Assembly: GCA_937924905.1 (NCBI GenBank)
Contig: CALDUK010000016.1
Coordinates: 1-64,000 of the forward strand
DNA length: 64,000 bases
Direction: 5' to 3'
Source of the DNA: an uncultured Paracoccaceae bacterium
GTDB lineage: Bacteria; Pseudomonadota; Alphaproteobacteria; Rhodobacterales; Rhodobacteraceae
Both the position numbers and the translations under genes were made by a program. The notes under the pieces were generated by a model. The model was not told the DNA's origin, ran no database searches, and worked only from the letters and a program-made list of their open reading frames with translations. Shown here one piece after another: positions 40,224 to 52,805 of the stretch. Each line of letters begins with the position of its first letter. Position 1 is the stretch's first letter.

Positions 40224-40449
40224 GGCTGTACCGAATCGTTCGCTTTAGCTGCGCCGCAGCATCTGCGGCAATCCTGAAATCTCCGAGTTTCAGCGGTAAA
40301 GTCTACCGGTTTCTCCACCGATTTCAGCGCATTAGTCCGCAGATTCCACATTTTTCTACTGCATCGCATGTTTCGCGCAAGTTCCCTTCGACATATATTG
40401 TAAAAGTCGCAAGAATGCGTCGGAAGAAAAAAACAACTCGGGGGGAGAG

Positions 40450-40734
40450 ATGATACGGTCCGAACTGGTTCAGAAAATCGCCGACGAGAACCCCCACCTT
40501 TACCAACGGGATGTCGAACGGATCATTTCCACCATCTTTGACGAAATCATCGAAGCCATGGCGCGCGGTGATCGGGTCGAGCTGCGTGGTTTCGGTGCGT
40601 TCTCTGTCAAAAAACGTGACGCGCGTGTGGGTCGCAATCCAAGAACGGGCGCAAGCGTCTCGGTCGAGGAAAAGCACGTGCCCTTCTTCAAGACCGGTAA
40701 ACTTCTAAGGGACCGGCTAAACGGAAAGTCCTAA
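40450..40734 (+). CDS. ihfB: integration host factor subunit beta
   Basis: '[91 protein letters not shown]'. Confidence 0.97.
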   Translation: MIRSELVQKIADENPHLYQRDVERIISTIFDEIIEAMARGDRVELRGFGAFSVKKRDARVGRNPRTGASVSVEEKHVPFFKTGKLLRDRLNGKS

Positions 40735-41078
40735 TGCGACTGATCAAGTATTTTGTTCTGGCCATCATCGCGATCGGCCTTGTTGCGGTTGCCCTGGCCA
40801 ACCGCGGCACGATGACACTGCGGCTTTTGCCTGACGCGTTGGCGGATCTGGCGGGTATCAATTTTGAGCTTACATTGCCGATTTTCATCGTCATCCTTGG
40901 CACCTTTCTTCTGGGCCTGTTTTTTGGGTTCATTTGGGAATGGCTGCGCGAACACAAACATCGCGCAACCGCGAAAACCGAACAGCGGGAACGCGAGCGT
41001 TTGGAACAGGAAGTGCGCAAAGTCTCGCCCCCGGTTGAGACGGGCGACGATGTTCTGGCTATCTTAGACGGGCGCTAA
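40734..41078 (+). CDS. LapA family protein
   Basis: 'RLIKYFVLAIIAIGLVAVALANRGTMTLRLLP...LPIFIVILGTFLLGLFFGFIWEWLREHKHR'. Confidence 0.88.
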   Translation: MRLIKYFVLAIIAIGLVAVALANRGTMTLRLLPDALADLAGINFELTLPIFIVILGTFLLGLFFGFIWEWLREHKHRATAKTEQRERERLEQEVRKVSPPVETGDDVLAILDGR

Positions 41079-41087
41079 GTCACGCTT

Positions 41088-41729
41088 ATGGCTGGCACAC
41101 GGGTGAAGATCTGCGGGGTCAGAACCCGTTCGGATGTTGCGGCGGCTTGCGATGCCGGTGCCGCCTATGTTGGGTTTAACTTTGTCAAACGGTCGAAGCG
41201 TTTCATAGAATTGGAAGCTGCCCGTGATTTGGCAATAGACATGCCTGTGGGTGTCGCCAAAGTCGGGTTGGTTCTGGATGCAGGCGATGCAGAACTGGAC
41301 GCCATAGCGGAGGCTGTTCCGCTGGATATGATCCAGCTTCACGGGCACGAGACACCGGAACGGGTGAACGCCGTAAAGGCGCGTTATGGTCTACCTGTGA
41401 TGAAGGCGATTGGTATCGCGGATAGAGCGGACCTTGATGATCTGGACCAGTTCGCGAAAGTCGCCGATCAACTGTTGGTCGATACAAAACCGCCCAAGGG
41501 TGGTGACTTACCGGGTGGCACCGGACTTTCTTTCGATTGGCGACTGATCGCAAACCGTAGATGGGCGGTGCCCTGGATGTTGGCTGGGGGTTTGACGCCT
41601 GACAATGTTGCAGAAGCGATTGCGTTGACCGGCGCACGGCAAGTCGATGTCGCGTCGGGTGTGGAAAGCGCGCCAGGTGTAAAAGATACGGCCTTAATCA
41701 GGGCTTTTATAGAAGCGACAAAGGTTTAG
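41088..41729 (+). CDS. trpF: phosphoribosylanthranilate isomerase
   Basis: '[35 protein letters not shown]', '[11 protein letters not shown]', '[16 protein letters not shown]...[14 protein letters not shown]'. Confidence 0.96.
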   Translation: MAGTRVKICGVRTRSDVAAACDAGAAYVGFNFVKRSKRFIELEAARDLAIDMPVGVAKVGLVLDAGDAELDAIAEAVPLDMIQLHGHETPERVNAVKARYGLPVMKAIGIADRADLDDLDQFAKVADQLLVDTKPPKGGDLPGGTGLSFDWRLIANRRWAVPWMLAGGLTPDNVAEAIALTGARQVDVASGVESAPGVKDTALIRAFIEATKV

Positions 41730-43849
41730 CGGCCAAAAACATCATTCAGGATGTTCAGGATCACGTTTTCCACGACATTGTCACTGCCGGGTTGCGAGCG
41801 TTCTGTACGCGGCGTTTGAACCATCTGGTCCGGCACTTGCATCGGCAATGGGCGGATTGGCAAATCGGCATGGATGCGTGTCATCGTTTCTTTCCAGATC
41901 TCGGCGGGCAACCCGCCGCCGGTCACGCCCGTCAAAGGTGTGTTGTCGTCATACCCGATCCAGACGCCTGCTACGTAGTCGGCGGTAAAGCCGATAAACC
42001 AGGCATCGCGTGCCGCTTGTGTCGTGCCCGACTTACCTGCAGCAGGACGCCCGCCCGGCAGTTGCGCGCGCGTTGATGTTCCCCGTTCGATCACCTGGCT
42101 CATCATGTAAACCAACTGTTCGGCGGCCGGTTGAGTGATGACACGCTCGCCGATGCCACCTTCCTGTTCCATCATTGGCGTATCGTCGCCCTTCAGCGAA
42201 AGCTCTACCAACCCGTAGGGTTCGACTGATGACCCGCCGTTTAGAATGCCGGCATAGGCCGCTGTCATTTCAAGAAGGGTCGATTCTGAAGTGCCAAGCG
42301 CCAGGGCTGGCCCAAGTGCCAGATCGCTTTCTATCCCAAAGTCGGTCGCAATCGTCGAAACCGCTTCACGTCCGACCCGGTCAAACACTTTCACAGCCGG
42401 AATATTGAGCGAGCGGTAGAACGCTTCGGTCAATGTCACCGTGCCGTGGAATGTGTTGTCGTAATTTGCAGGACACCATTCGCCTGACACTGGCACATCC
42501 CAACAGGTTGGTTCGTCGCGCACAGTTGTGTTCGGCGAATAGCCAAGGTCCAGCGCAGCGGCGTAAACGAATGGCTTAAACGCCGAACCGGTCTGTCGTT
42601 TGGCCTGAATGGCGCGGTTGAATTGCCCCGCCACGCCACGAAACTTGCGCCCGCCGACCATGGCGCGGACGGCACCGTCGGCTGTCATCACCACAATGGC
42701 AGCCTGTGCTTCCGATCCTTTGCGCACTTTGGTGTCGAACACGAATTGCAACGCTTCTTCTGCGGACGTCTGAATGTCTGGGTCGAAGGTCGATCGCACG
42801 ACAACATCCTCGGTCGTGTCCTCGGTCAAAAAAGATGGACCCTGATCCATGACCCAATCCGCGAAATAGCCGCCCGCGCGGGCTTCCGCCGCCTGACTTA
42901 GGACTGCGGGGTTTGCTTTGGCAAAAGACGCATCTTCAGCGCTTAGGTAGTCTTGAGCTTCCATCAGCCCCAAAATCAGGTTCGCCCGGTCCTGGGATCG
43001 CTGCAAATTGGCCGTTGGCGCATAGCGTGTGGGCGCGACCAGAAGGCCAGCCAGCATCGCGGCTTCTGAGGGCAGAAGTTCGTTTGCTGAAATGCCAAAA
43101 TACCGTTGTGCCGCTGCTTCAAAGCCGCGCGCGCCTGCGCCCAGATAGGCACGGTTCAGGTAAATCGTCAGGATTTCGTTCTTTGAATACCGCACTTCCA
43201 TCGCCATGGCGTAAAGCGCTTCTTTGATCTTCCGCGCCAATGTGGTGCGGCGGCAATCGGTTTCAAACTCGGCTTCGGTCAAGCCGGCGTCCGGGTTGAA
43301 GTCACTGCCCAAACACAACAATTTCGCTGTTTGTTGTGTGATGGTCGAGCCGCCGTGCCCCTGAAGTGGCCCGCGTCCCTCGCGCAGATTGATCCGAACC
43401 GCACTTGCAACGCCTCGGGGCGAGATGCCGAAGTGGCTATAGAAGCGTTTGTCTTCGGTAGCCAGCACTGCATGCTTTAGGTGCGGAGAAACAGTTTCAG
43501 CGGTTATCTGTCCCCCAAATTGTTCGCCGCGCCACGCATATATCTGACCATCCCGGTCAAGAAGCGTAACCGACCCGCGCGACCGCCCATCAAGAAGTGC
43601 CGATGCGGGTGGTAGGGTTGCTGTGTAAAACAAGACGGCAACAGCCAGCGCCAGTACGCTAAGCGCACCCACACGCCATCCTATACCCCAGATCAGCCGC
43701 GTGACGGTTCGAAACAGCCACATCACAGGGTTTCGTGACCCACGTTTGGGCCGCGCTGGCTTTGCTTTGGGTCGTGTCTTCTTCACCGTCTCGGTCGGTG
43801 TCCGCTTGTCAGCGACAAGCGTGGGGCGCTTGGTCTTTGGGCCACTCAT
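41726..43849 (-). CDS. PBP1A family penicillin-binding protein
   Basis: Transglycosylase '[11 protein letters not shown]...[52 protein letters not shown]' and transpeptidase '[16 protein letters not shown]', '[17 protein letters not shown]'. Confidence 0.95.
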   Translation of the reverse strand: MSGPKTKRPTLVADKRTPTETVKKTRPKAKPARPKRGSRNPVMWLFRTVTRLIWGIGWRVGALSVLALAVAVLFYTATLPPASALLDGRSRGSVTLLDRDGQIYAWRGEQFGGQITAETVSPHLKHAVLATEDKRFYSHFGISPRGVASAVRINLREGRGPLQGHGGSTITQQTAKLLCLGSDFNPDAGLTEAEFETDCRRTTLARKIKEALYAMAMEVRYSKNEILTIYLNRAYLGAGARGFEAAAQRYFGISANELLPSEAAMLAGLLVAPTRYAPTANLQRSQDRANLILGLMEAQDYLSAEDASFAKANPAVLSQAAEARAGGYFADWVMDQGPSFLTEDTTEDVVVRSTFDPDIQTSAEEALQFVFDTKVRKGSEAQAAIVVMTADGAVRAMVGGRKFRGVAGQFNRAIQAKRQTGSAFKPFVYAAALDLGYSPNTTVRDEPTCWDVPVSGEWCPANYDNTFHGTVTLTEAFYRSLNIPAVKVFDRVGREAVSTIATDFGIESDLALGPALALGTSESTLLEMTAAYAGILNGGSSVEPYGLVELSLKGDDTPMMEQEGGIGERVITQPAAEQLVYMMSQVIERGTSTRAQLPGGRPAAGKSGTTQAARDAWFIGFTADYVAGVWIGYDDNTPLTGVTGGGLPAEIWKETMTRIHADLPIRPLPMQVPDQMVQTPRTERSQPGSDNVVENVILNILNDVFGR

Positions 43850-43970
43850 CACGCTGTTCCATTATCTGCCTCAGGATCAGAATACGCGGTCTCTGCGGGG
43901 AAGTGGAGCGGCATTCGTGCCAAGCCCTGCCAAAACTCACGGATTCATAATTGATTAAAAAATAGTCGTA

Positions 43971-43985
43971 GCACAAAAATTGTGC
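43971..43985 (+). promoter_or_regulatory. candidate NtrC-like binding palindrome upstream of glnK
   Basis: GCAC-AAAAATT-GTGC, matching the enterobacterial NtrC half-site layout GCAC-N7-GTGC. Confidence 0.45.
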
Positions 43986-44115
43986 AAAAAAAATGCAATG
44001 CCACACTGTACCTGCCACTGAACAGCCTGCGCCTTCTTTTTATCCGGGCCGTTTCGCGCTCTTGCTCCTTTCACGAAACGACGCGGAGGGCGTCGTGCAA
44101 GCTGGAAGGGTATCT

Positions 44116-44454
44116 ATGAAACTCGTCATTGCAGCGATCAAGCCGTTCAAACTCGAAGAGGTGCGCGAAGCGCTCACGTCGATTGGGGTCCGCGGCATGA
44201 TGGTCACTGAGATCAAGGGGTTCGGGTCGCAATCTGGACATACCGAGATTTATCGCGGCGCAGAATATGCCGTGAACTTTGTACCGAAGGTGAAACTGGA
44301 AATCGTCGTATCGGCCTCGATGGTCGATCAGGTGGTCGAAACCATCGCCACAACAGCCAAGACCGATAAAATCGGCGACGGCAAGATTTTCGTTCTCGAT
44401 GTCGATAGCGCGCTGCGTGTTCGGACCGGCGAAACGAATGAAGACGCGATCTAA
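44116..44454 (+). CDS. glnK: P-II family nitrogen regulator
   Basis: '[62 protein letters not shown]...[20 protein letters not shown]', adjacent to amtB. Confidence 0.96.
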   Translation: MKLVIAAIKPFKLEEVREALTSIGVRGMMVTEIKGFGSQSGHTEIYRGAEYAVNFVPKVKLEIVVSASMVDQVVETIATTAKTDKIGDGKIFVLDVDSALRVRTGETNEDAI

Positions 44455-44483
44455 GCGATCAAGGGAAAAGGGACAAAATAACC

Positions 44484-45788
44484 ATGAAACTCCGTAACAT
44501 CCTTGCCGTGTCGGGTGCGGCTGCCATGTTGCCCGGGCTGGCGATGGCGCAAGATGCCGCGCCGGATATTCAACCGTATATCTTAACGACGCTACTGTTT
44601 CTTGTGGGCGGCTTTCTTGTGTTCTGGATGGCTGCTGGATTTGCCATGCTGGAAGCCGGTTTGGTGCGTTCAAAGAACGTGACCACGCAGTTGACGAAGA
44701 ACATCGCGCTCTTCTCGATTGCTTCGATTATGTATTGGCTCGTCGGCTTCAACCTGATGTATCCAGGCGACTTCAACGGCTATTTCGCATTCAACTTTGT
44801 GCCAACGGTTCTTGAGCCGGTGGGGTTGGCTGCAGCAGATGCATCGCTTGACTATGCGTCGGTCGGGTCGGACTTCTTTTTCCAATTGATGTTTGTGGCC
44901 GCGACCGCGTCGATCGTGTCAGGCGCTTTGGCCGAACGGATCAAACTTTGGCCGTTCCTGGTGTTCGTCGTCATTTTGACCGGTCTGATGTACCCGATTT
45001 CTGGGTCTTGGCAATGGGGCGGCGGTTGGTTGTCTGAAGCAGGTTTCTCGGACTTCGCTGGTTCGACCATCGTACACTCGGTCGGTGGCTGGGCTGCGCT
45101 GGCAGGCGCGATTGTGCTTGGGCCACGTCTTGGAAAGTATCGGGATGGGCGCGTGAACCCGATGCCGGGCTCGAACCTTGCGCTGGCGACGTTGGGGACC
45201 TTCATTCTTTGGCTGGGTTGGTTTGGCTTCAACGGCGGTTCGCAGCTTGCGGCCGGTACCGTAGGGGACATCACCGATGTGTCGCGCATTTTCGCCAACA
45301 CCAACATGGCCGCTGCGTCGGGTGCCGTTGCCGCACTTTTGTTGACACAGATCATGTATAAGAAGGTCGATCTGACCATGGTGCTGAACGGCGCGCTTGC
45401 GGGTCTTGTTTCAATTACAGCCGAGCCTCTGGCACCAACACTTTTCGGTGCGCTCTGGATTGGGGCCATTGGCGGTGTAATCGTGGTCTTCACCGTGCCC
45501 ATGCTGGACCGTATGAAAATCGACGATGTGGTTGGTGCCATCCCGGTTCACCTGTTCGCTGGCATCTGGGGGACCATCGCTGTTGTCTTTTATAACGGCG
45601 ACGCAAGCCTCGGCACCCAGATCACGGGTATCCTGGCCTACGGTGTCTTCACCTTTGTGGTTTCGCTGGTCGTCTGGATCATCCTGAAAGGGATCATGGG
45701 CATCCGCGTCAGCGAAGAAGCTGAGATCAACGGATTGGACACGTCCGAACTGGGCATGGAAGCTTATCCGGACTTTTCCAAAGGCTGA
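44484..45788 (+). CDS. amtB: ammonium transporter
   Basis: 'FWMAAGFAMLEAGLVRSKNVTTQLTKNIALFSIASIMYWLVGFNLMY', 'DFAGSTIVHSVGGWAALAGAIVLGPR'. Confidence 0.97.
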   Translation: MKLRNILAVSGAAAMLPGLAMAQDAAPDIQPYILTTLLFLVGGFLVFWMAAGFAMLEAGLVRSKNVTTQLTKNIALFSIASIMYWLVGFNLMYPGDFNGYFAFNFVPTVLEPVGLAAADASLDYASVGSDFFFQLMFVAATASIVSGALAERIKLWPFLVFVVILTGLMYPISGSWQWGGGWLSEAGFSDFAGSTIVHSVGGWAALAGAIVLGPRLGKYRDGRVNPMPGSNLALATLGTFILWLGWFGFNGGSQLAAGTVGDITDVSRIFANTNMAAASGAVAALLLTQIMYKKVDLTMVLNGALAGLVSITAEPLAPTLFGALWIGAIGGVIVVFTVPMLDRMKIDDVVGAIPVHLFAGIWGTIAVVFYNGDASLGTQITGILAYGVFTFVVSLVVWIILKGIMGIRVSEEAEINGLDTSELGMEAYPDFSKG

Positions 45789-45814
45789 CGTTTCTTTCCG
45801 TATGACAGTCCATT

Positions 45815-45846
45815 GCCCGGGCGAGCGATCGCCCGGGCCTTTTTAT
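45815..45846 (+). terminator. Rho-independent terminator downstream of amtB
   Basis: gcccgggcga-gc-gatcgcccgggc-type inverted repeat followed by TTTTTAT. Confidence 0.85.
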
Positions 45847-47012
45847 GCCACGGCAGTCCCAGCATCTTCCAACAGACCAAACAGTCTGTCTTCGACCATA
45901 GGTTTGTGAAAATAGAACCCCTGCACAAACCGGCAGCCAAGGTTTTCCAACGCTTGCACATCGGCCTGGTCTTCGACCCCTTCTGCCACAATTTCCACGT
46001 TCAGGTCTTTGCCCAACGCGACCAGTGCGCGCACGATGCTTTGGGCAATGCTGTTGGCATGTGCGCCGTTCGAAAATATCCGGTCAATCTTTAGGGTCTT
46101 GATCGGAAGAACCTGAAGGTAGCCAAGGTTTGAATATCCGGTGCCGAAGTCATCCACCGAAAGTCCAAAGCCAAGCGCGCGCATGCGATCCAGATTGTCC
46201 AAGGCCGTTGGGGTTTTCGGCAAAAGCGCTGTTTCGGTTAGTTCCAGCTTGATGTCTTCCGGCCCAAGACCATGCTGATCCAATGTATGGTTCAGAAATT
46301 CAACGAATTCATCACGGGCCACATCGCGGGCCGAGATGTTCACTGCCGCAAAAAGCCTGTGTTTCGCCAGTTTCTGACAGCGGCATAGTGTTTCGCATGT
46401 TTTCGTAAGGGCAAGTTGTGTGATCTGCCAAATCGCCCCAATATCTTCGGCCGCGGAAATGAAGATATCTGGCCGCACATGCCCACGCTTTGGGTGGTTC
46501 CAGCGCATTAAGGCTTCGAACCCGGCGACGTTTCCTTTTTGCAGATCTACAATCGGTTGGTATGCAACGTAAAATTCATCGTCCGCCAGGCCGTTCAACA
46601 GGTCTTCTTCCAGATCGAGCCTTTCCAAAAGCAAGTCAATCTGGCCTGCGGCCTGATCAGATATTTGCGCAGCGTGGGCACTTTTTCCGTGGTCGCCCGC
46701 GACAATGCGCAACGTCGTGGTGATGCAAGACTGCAAAACGGGATCAATGCGATCTAAAGATTGCAAGACGCGGTCAGATGGAACTTCAAAAACCGTGCTG
46801 GGTGCTTCAGCCCGTGCGGTGACAGAATGTTCGCGCTGCAAAAGAACTGCTGTGTCGCCCAATGTCGCGCCGATCCCGCGCCTTTCTATAAGGTCGGTTG
46901 TTCCCGCTTGATCCCGATATAAACCAATTTCGCCGCGCGAGATCAGATAGACGCAGGACGCGCTGCATCCCTTTTCGAAGAGTATATCGCCAGCGGCCAA
47001 TTTTCGTTGCAT
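45843..47012 (-). CDS. cyclic nucleotide-binding + EAL domain protein (putative c-di-GMP phosphodiesterase)
   Basis: N-terminal CNB/CRP-like fold (GDILFEKGCSASCVYLISRGEIGLYRD...), EAL motifs 'YQPIVDLQKGNVAGFEALMRW', 'ELTETALL', 'VDDFGTGYSNLGYLQVLPIKTLKID', 'AEGVED'. Confidence 0.93.
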   Translation of the reverse strand: MQRKLAAGDILFEKGCSASCVYLISRGEIGLYRDQAGTTDLIERRGIGATLGDTAVLLQREHSVTARAEAPSTVFEVPSDRVLQSLDRIDPVLQSCITTTLRIVAGDHGKSAHAAQISDQAAGQIDLLLERLDLEEDLLNGLADDEFYVAYQPIVDLQKGNVAGFEALMRWNHPKRGHVRPDIFISAAEDIGAIWQITQLALTKTCETLCRCQKLAKHRLFAAVNISARDVARDEFVEFLNHTLDQHGLGPEDIKLELTETALLPKTPTALDNLDRMRALGFGLSVDDFGTGYSNLGYLQVLPIKTLKIDRIFSNGAHANSIAQSIVRALVALGKDLNVEIVAEGVEDQADVQALENLGCRFVQGFYFHKPMVEDRLFGLLEDAGTAVA

Positions 47013-47153
47013 GCTCAGTGTTCGGTTGTTTCCGGCTTGACACTATTCTGATCGCAGTGAACAGAAGCTGAACACCGTCGAAGAAATAGAGACAATTGGC
47101 CAGTTTCCGACCCGCACTATACCAAGCGCTGGCAAGGCGCTTGGGTAAGTTAT

Positions 47154-48816
<1,663 letters not shown>

Positions 48817-48822
48817 GGCAGA

Positions 48823-49644
48823 TCAGGCGACCAGAGAGTGCAATTCTTCGGCCGTCATACGTGCAGTCGAAAGCCTGCCGAAATCGCGCACATCGTTCAG
48901 GTGTGGGAAAAACCGCATGAAAAATTGCAGCATTTCTGACGGCAGTGACAGTGGCGTTTCGGGCCCTGGATGGAAGCTCTCTACCTCAAGCCCTGCGGCC
49001 AGAATGATTGCGTGGTCTTCACAGACCAGGTGATACACGCGCGTTGGCGAAACCGGGTTCACTTCGATGATCGAATGACCGTCTGCCATAGAGGCCAGTG
49101 GCACAAGTGCGGTTTCCGTCCCAAGGGCTGCGCGCAGTTTGGGTGTACGATCCAATCGCCGTGCGCCGGGTCCAAAGCTTTGGTCCTGTGCCGGACGGCC
49201 TAGGCCGAATGCATCAGGCATCACACGATAGAGTTTGAGAGGCTCGCCCAAGGTAGGCGCGCCGGGAACAAGAGTGATCGCGCCTTTCCACATCAACTTT
49301 GTAAGCTGACCATTGGCGCATTCCAGATCCGTGCCGGGCTCAAGGTCTTCGACAGCAACCGGCCCCGCACTTGTCTGGATCAGCGCGCCATGCGTAAAGG
49401 CGTTGAAAGCGGCTTCGAACGCAGGCAACGCCGGCGCAACAGTCACGTTGGACTGAACCATACCGTCCTGAAGCCATTCACATTCGAACCGACGCGTAAC
49501 GCGGGCCTTTGGCGCGACGGGTTGTGGCGTAGAAATTGGACGCTGTGCCGGTCGGGACACCGCCCGATGTTTGGTCCAAAGAGGTTCGCTGACAGTCCGG
49601 GTTTGAATTTCGGGCATCGGCGGAAGTGTTGGGGAAGTACGCAT
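48823..49644 (-). CDS. Hint domain-containing protein
   Basis: 'AFTHGALIQTSAGPVAVEDLEPGTDLECANGQLTKLMWKGAI' and 'VYHLVCEDHAIILAAGLEVESFHPG' Hedgehog/intein-like signature. Confidence 0.82.
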   Translation of the reverse strand: MRTSPTLPPMPEIQTRTVSEPLWTKHRAVSRPAQRPISTPQPVAPKARVTRRFECEWLQDGMVQSNVTVAPALPAFEAAFNAFTHGALIQTSAGPVAVEDLEPGTDLECANGQLTKLMWKGAITLVPGAPTLGEPLKLYRVMPDAFGLGRPAQDQSFGPGARRLDRTPKLRAALGTETALVPLASMADGHSIIEVNPVSPTRVYHLVCEDHAIILAAGLEVESFHPGPETPLSLPSEMLQFFMRFFPHLNDVRDFGRLSTARMTAEELHSLVA

Positions 49645-49927
49645 AATGTCTGACCTGATCACTCTTGAATGACGGGATTTCGGGGTTGGTTTCCGTCAGC
49701 TGACGCCAGCGCGGCAAATCCGGCGAAGCGCGTTCACATCCACATTTCGCGATGCTTCAATCACACTTTTCATCCACCGGGGCTTCGACGTCATGGGACA
49801 CCTCACTCAAAACACAAAACTCAACGGGGCACGTCCCGTCGATGGTTTTAAACTGACAGGGCATTGCGGCAACCGCGTGTCCGAACCGGGGAATTTTTGA
49901 TAAATCCTCGTGGCAGGTCGAATGAAT

Positions 49928-50680
49928 CTAAATTCGGATGGTCGAGATCAGGCGTCCGTAATCCGCTTCTTTCCGGTGAACAGACCGACGATAAGAATAA
50001 AAACGTTCGGGGTCCGAATAGGTGCAATGCCCTATCCACGAGGCCGCGTGCAGCCCAAGGCTGCGAAGGCGGGCAAGACCATAGCCTGTGAGATCGAAGT
50101 GATACCGGTCGTTTTTGCCATTTGCGAAAAAGCGGGCGTTCGCGAGGTCGTCATCTGTGAACTGATCCAGAAACTCGGGCCCGACTTCATATGCCCGTTG
50201 GCTGATGCTGGGGCCTATGACAGCGCTGATGTTTTTGCGGCGTCCACCAAGAGTTTCCATGGCATCGACGGTGGCTTCAAGAACGCCAGTCAGTGCCCCT
50301 TTCCAGCCCGCATGCGCCGCCCCGATTACAGCCGCGTCTGGGTCGACGAAAAGAACAGGCTGGCAATCGGCTGTCATAATCGCAAGCGCCAAGTCAGGCT
50401 GAGTGGTGACCATCGCATCCGCTTTAAGGCCCGCATCGGCGGGGCTTTCGACGATGGCGACATCGGCGGAATGGGTTTGATGCACCGTCACCAAGTTATC
50501 GGGTGTGACGCCCATGGTGGCCGCGACCCGGGCGCGATTGATAAGGACAATGTCGCGTTGATCAGATGACCCAAGCCCGCAATTCAAGCTGTCGAAGACG
50601 CCAGATGACGCCCCGCCAAGGCGCGTAAAAAATCCGTGCCGGACCGGTAGATCATCGGATGTCAGAGGCGTCAGGTTCAT
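49928..50680 (-). CDS. pgeF: peptidoglycan editing factor PgeF (YfiH/laccase-domain)
   Basis: 'HGFFTRLGGASSGVFDSLNCGLGS', 'VHQTHSADVAIV', 'MTADCQPVLFVDPDAAVIGAAHAGWKGALTGVLEATVDAM'. Confidence 0.94.
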   Translation of the reverse strand: MNLTPLTSDDLPVRHGFFTRLGGASSGVFDSLNCGLGSSDQRDIVLINRARVAATMGVTPDNLVTVHQTHSADVAIVESPADAGLKADAMVTTQPDLALAIMTADCQPVLFVDPDAAVIGAAHAGWKGALTGVLEATVDAMETLGGRRKNISAVIGPSISQRAYEVGPEFLDQFTDDDLANARFFANGKNDRYHFDLTGYGLARLRSLGLHAASWIGHCTYSDPERFYSYRRSVHRKEADYGRLISTIRI

Positions 50681-51735
50681 AGGCTCTCAAAACCAGGTGG
50701 GGCAGGCAGGTCGGGCGGGTAAATGGCCAGTGCTTTAAAGAGGGTTCCCATTTCTTCGGGATGCGTCAAGCGACGATGGGCGGCAATATGAGCCTCAAGC
50801 GTCTCTCCGCTTAGAACTTTGGCCAACGCTTGCGCGCGTGCCGTGATGCCGAGCCGTTCCAGAAGAACACCTTGCGGGATCATTGGCGATGTTAGTGCGG
50901 GATGCGCCGCTTTGTTCAGCGCTTCGAAATCGACATGGGCGGTCAGATCGGCTTTGCCAGGATTTGCGAAGATGTCTTCGGGCTGGTGAGACCGAAGTGC
51001 CTGCAGCGTATCCCCTAGCGAGCGCCAGTCGCCGTAGTCGATGAAAATCGCAACGCCTTTGTCTTTGGCGATGCGTGCACCAATGCGGCTGGCGATGGCG
51101 GCTGCGGCGGGCGATACTTCGACGATATCGCCATCTGTTGTGTTTCCCTTGCGGTGCGCCAGAATGTCGATTGGTTTAGAAAGACCGAAGACGAAAGCAC
51201 CATCTTTCACACCGATCATGCGTTCATGCCAGTGATCGCCCGAACTCTGGAATTGCCGGATAGGAAGGGCATCAAGAAACTCGTTTGCAATCAAGAAAAT
51301 CGGACCTTCGGGGATGTCTTCGATCCGGTCGTGATGGGTTGCGGGATGCGAGATGGTGTCGGATTGTATCTTGCGAAGCGTTGGCGATGCTTCAACCAAT
51401 TGGACTGAGGCTGCGTCGTGAAAGCCCGGCACATTCTTTGTGGCGCGCAGGATATCCGCCATACAGGTGCCGCGACCTGGGCCGAGTTCAACAAGGTAAA
51501 AGGGTTTGGGCGCGCCTTGATCAATCCAGCTTTGCGCGATTGCCAGGCCCAAAACCTCGCCAAACATTTGGGATATTTCGGGCGCGGTAACAAAATCCCC
51601 TGTTTTGCCGAAAGGGTCGCGCGTTGTGTAGTAGCCGTGGGTGGGGTGCATCAGGCATTCGGTCATATAGTCTGCGATGCTGATTGGGCCTGTGGCGTCA
51701 ATGCGCTGTTTCAATACTGCGGCAAGGGCTGTCAT
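50677..51735 (-). CDS. class I SAM-dependent methyltransferase, MidA/NDUFAF7 family
   Basis: 'ISIADYMTECLMHPTHGYYTTRDPFGKTGDFVTAPEISQMFGEVLGLAIAQSW...LVELGPGRGTCMADILR', 'NEFLDALPIRQFQ'. Confidence 0.93.
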   Translation of the reverse strand: MTALAAVLKQRIDATGPISIADYMTECLMHPTHGYYTTRDPFGKTGDFVTAPEISQMFGEVLGLAIAQSWIDQGAPKPFYLVELGPGRGTCMADILRATKNVPGFHDAASVQLVEASPTLRKIQSDTISHPATHHDRIEDIPEGPIFLIANEFLDALPIRQFQSSGDHWHERMIGVKDGAFVFGLSKPIDILAHRKGNTTDGDIVEVSPAAAAIASRIGARIAKDKGVAIFIDYGDWRSLGDTLQALRSHQPEDIFANPGKADLTAHVDFEALNKAAHPALTSPMIPQGVLLERLGITARAQALAKVLSGETLEAHIAAHRRLTHPEEMGTLFKALAIYPPDLPAPPGFESL

Positions 51736-51823
51736 GGCATGGTCTGCACCGGGCACCGCCTAGTCCGGCAGGGTGTTCGGGGTTGGATAGCGCAAAATTT
51801 GCGTATTTTTGGCAAGATGAAAG

Positions 51824-52708
51824 TCATACGCGCCGCAGTGAAATGATGAGCACGATCAAGCCAACTGCAACCATCGGAAGTGAAAGCAATTGACCCATGG
51901 TGACACCCAGTTCCCCCACGCGCCAGATTTGGCCCAATGGATTCTCAGCGGTTATGAACTGCGCGTCCGCTTGGCGGAAATATTCAACGGTGAAGCGCGA
52001 AAGCCCGTACCCAAAGATGAACACCCCGCAGATAACGCCCGGGCGTTTCAACCACCGCCCGACATAGACCATGGCAATAAGGACGGCGCCCAACAGAATG
52101 CCTTCCAGCATTGCTTCGTATAGTTGCGACGGATGGCGTGCGCAGGGCCCATTCACATTTGGGCAGTCTTGGGCCGCAGAGCCAGGAAAGATCACGCCCC
52201 AGGGCAAGTCTGTTGGTCGGCCCCACAATTCGGCATTTATGAAATTGGCAATGCGTCCCAACAATAGCCCGGGCGGCGTACCAAGGGCCAGCATATCAGC
52301 CGTGCCCGGCATTGAGATGTCATTCTTCCAGCAGAAAAGAACGCCAGCAACAATGACGCCCATAAAGCCGCCGTGAAAGCTCATCCCGCCTTCCCAGACA
52401 CGGAAAATGCTGATCGGATCGCTTAGAAACTGGCCTTGGCCGTAAAACAAGACATAGCCGAAGCGCCCGCCAAGGATGACGCCAAAAATGATCCAAGTCA
52501 GGAAGGCTTCCAATTGTTCCGCCGTCATAGCGGGGGTGTTGTCGCGCCAGAGTTCCGACCGCGCCAAAGTGCGTTTGACCAGTTTGTAGCCCAGCCAAAT
52601 GCCCACAATGTAGGCTAGCGCGTACCATCGGATGGGCAGCGTCGTAAAGCCCAGTGGGATTTCCACGAGCACGGGCGAAATATCCGGAAAAGGGATGCCT
52701 GAAGCCAT
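51824..52708 (-). CDS. lgt: prolipoprotein diacylglyceryl transferase
   Basis: 'IRWYALAYIVGIWLGYKLV', 'GGRFGYVLFYG', 'VWEGGMSFHGGFMGV', 'GRIANFINAELWGRPTDLPWGVIFP', 'RHPSQLYEAMLEG'. Confidence 0.97.
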   Translation of the reverse strand: MASGIPFPDISPVLVEIPLGFTTLPIRWYALAYIVGIWLGYKLVKRTLARSELWRDNTPAMTAEQLEAFLTWIIFGVILGGRFGYVLFYGQGQFLSDPISIFRVWEGGMSFHGGFMGVIVAGVLFCWKNDISMPGTADMLALGTPPGLLLGRIANFINAELWGRPTDLPWGVIFPGSAAQDCPNVNGPCARHPSQLYEAMLEGILLGAVLIAMVYVGRWLKRPGVICGVFIFGYGLSRFTVEYFRQADAQFITAENPLGQIWRVGELGVTMGQLLSLPMVAVGLIVLIISLRRV

Positions 52709-52805
52709 AAGTCTTGTCGTGACAGCGTGTCTGGGGCGCGTCAACCTTGCGGTTTCAGCCTCCGTGGCCATATAGGAGAGCAAGGCAAGGGAAAGGTGTG
52801 GTTTC

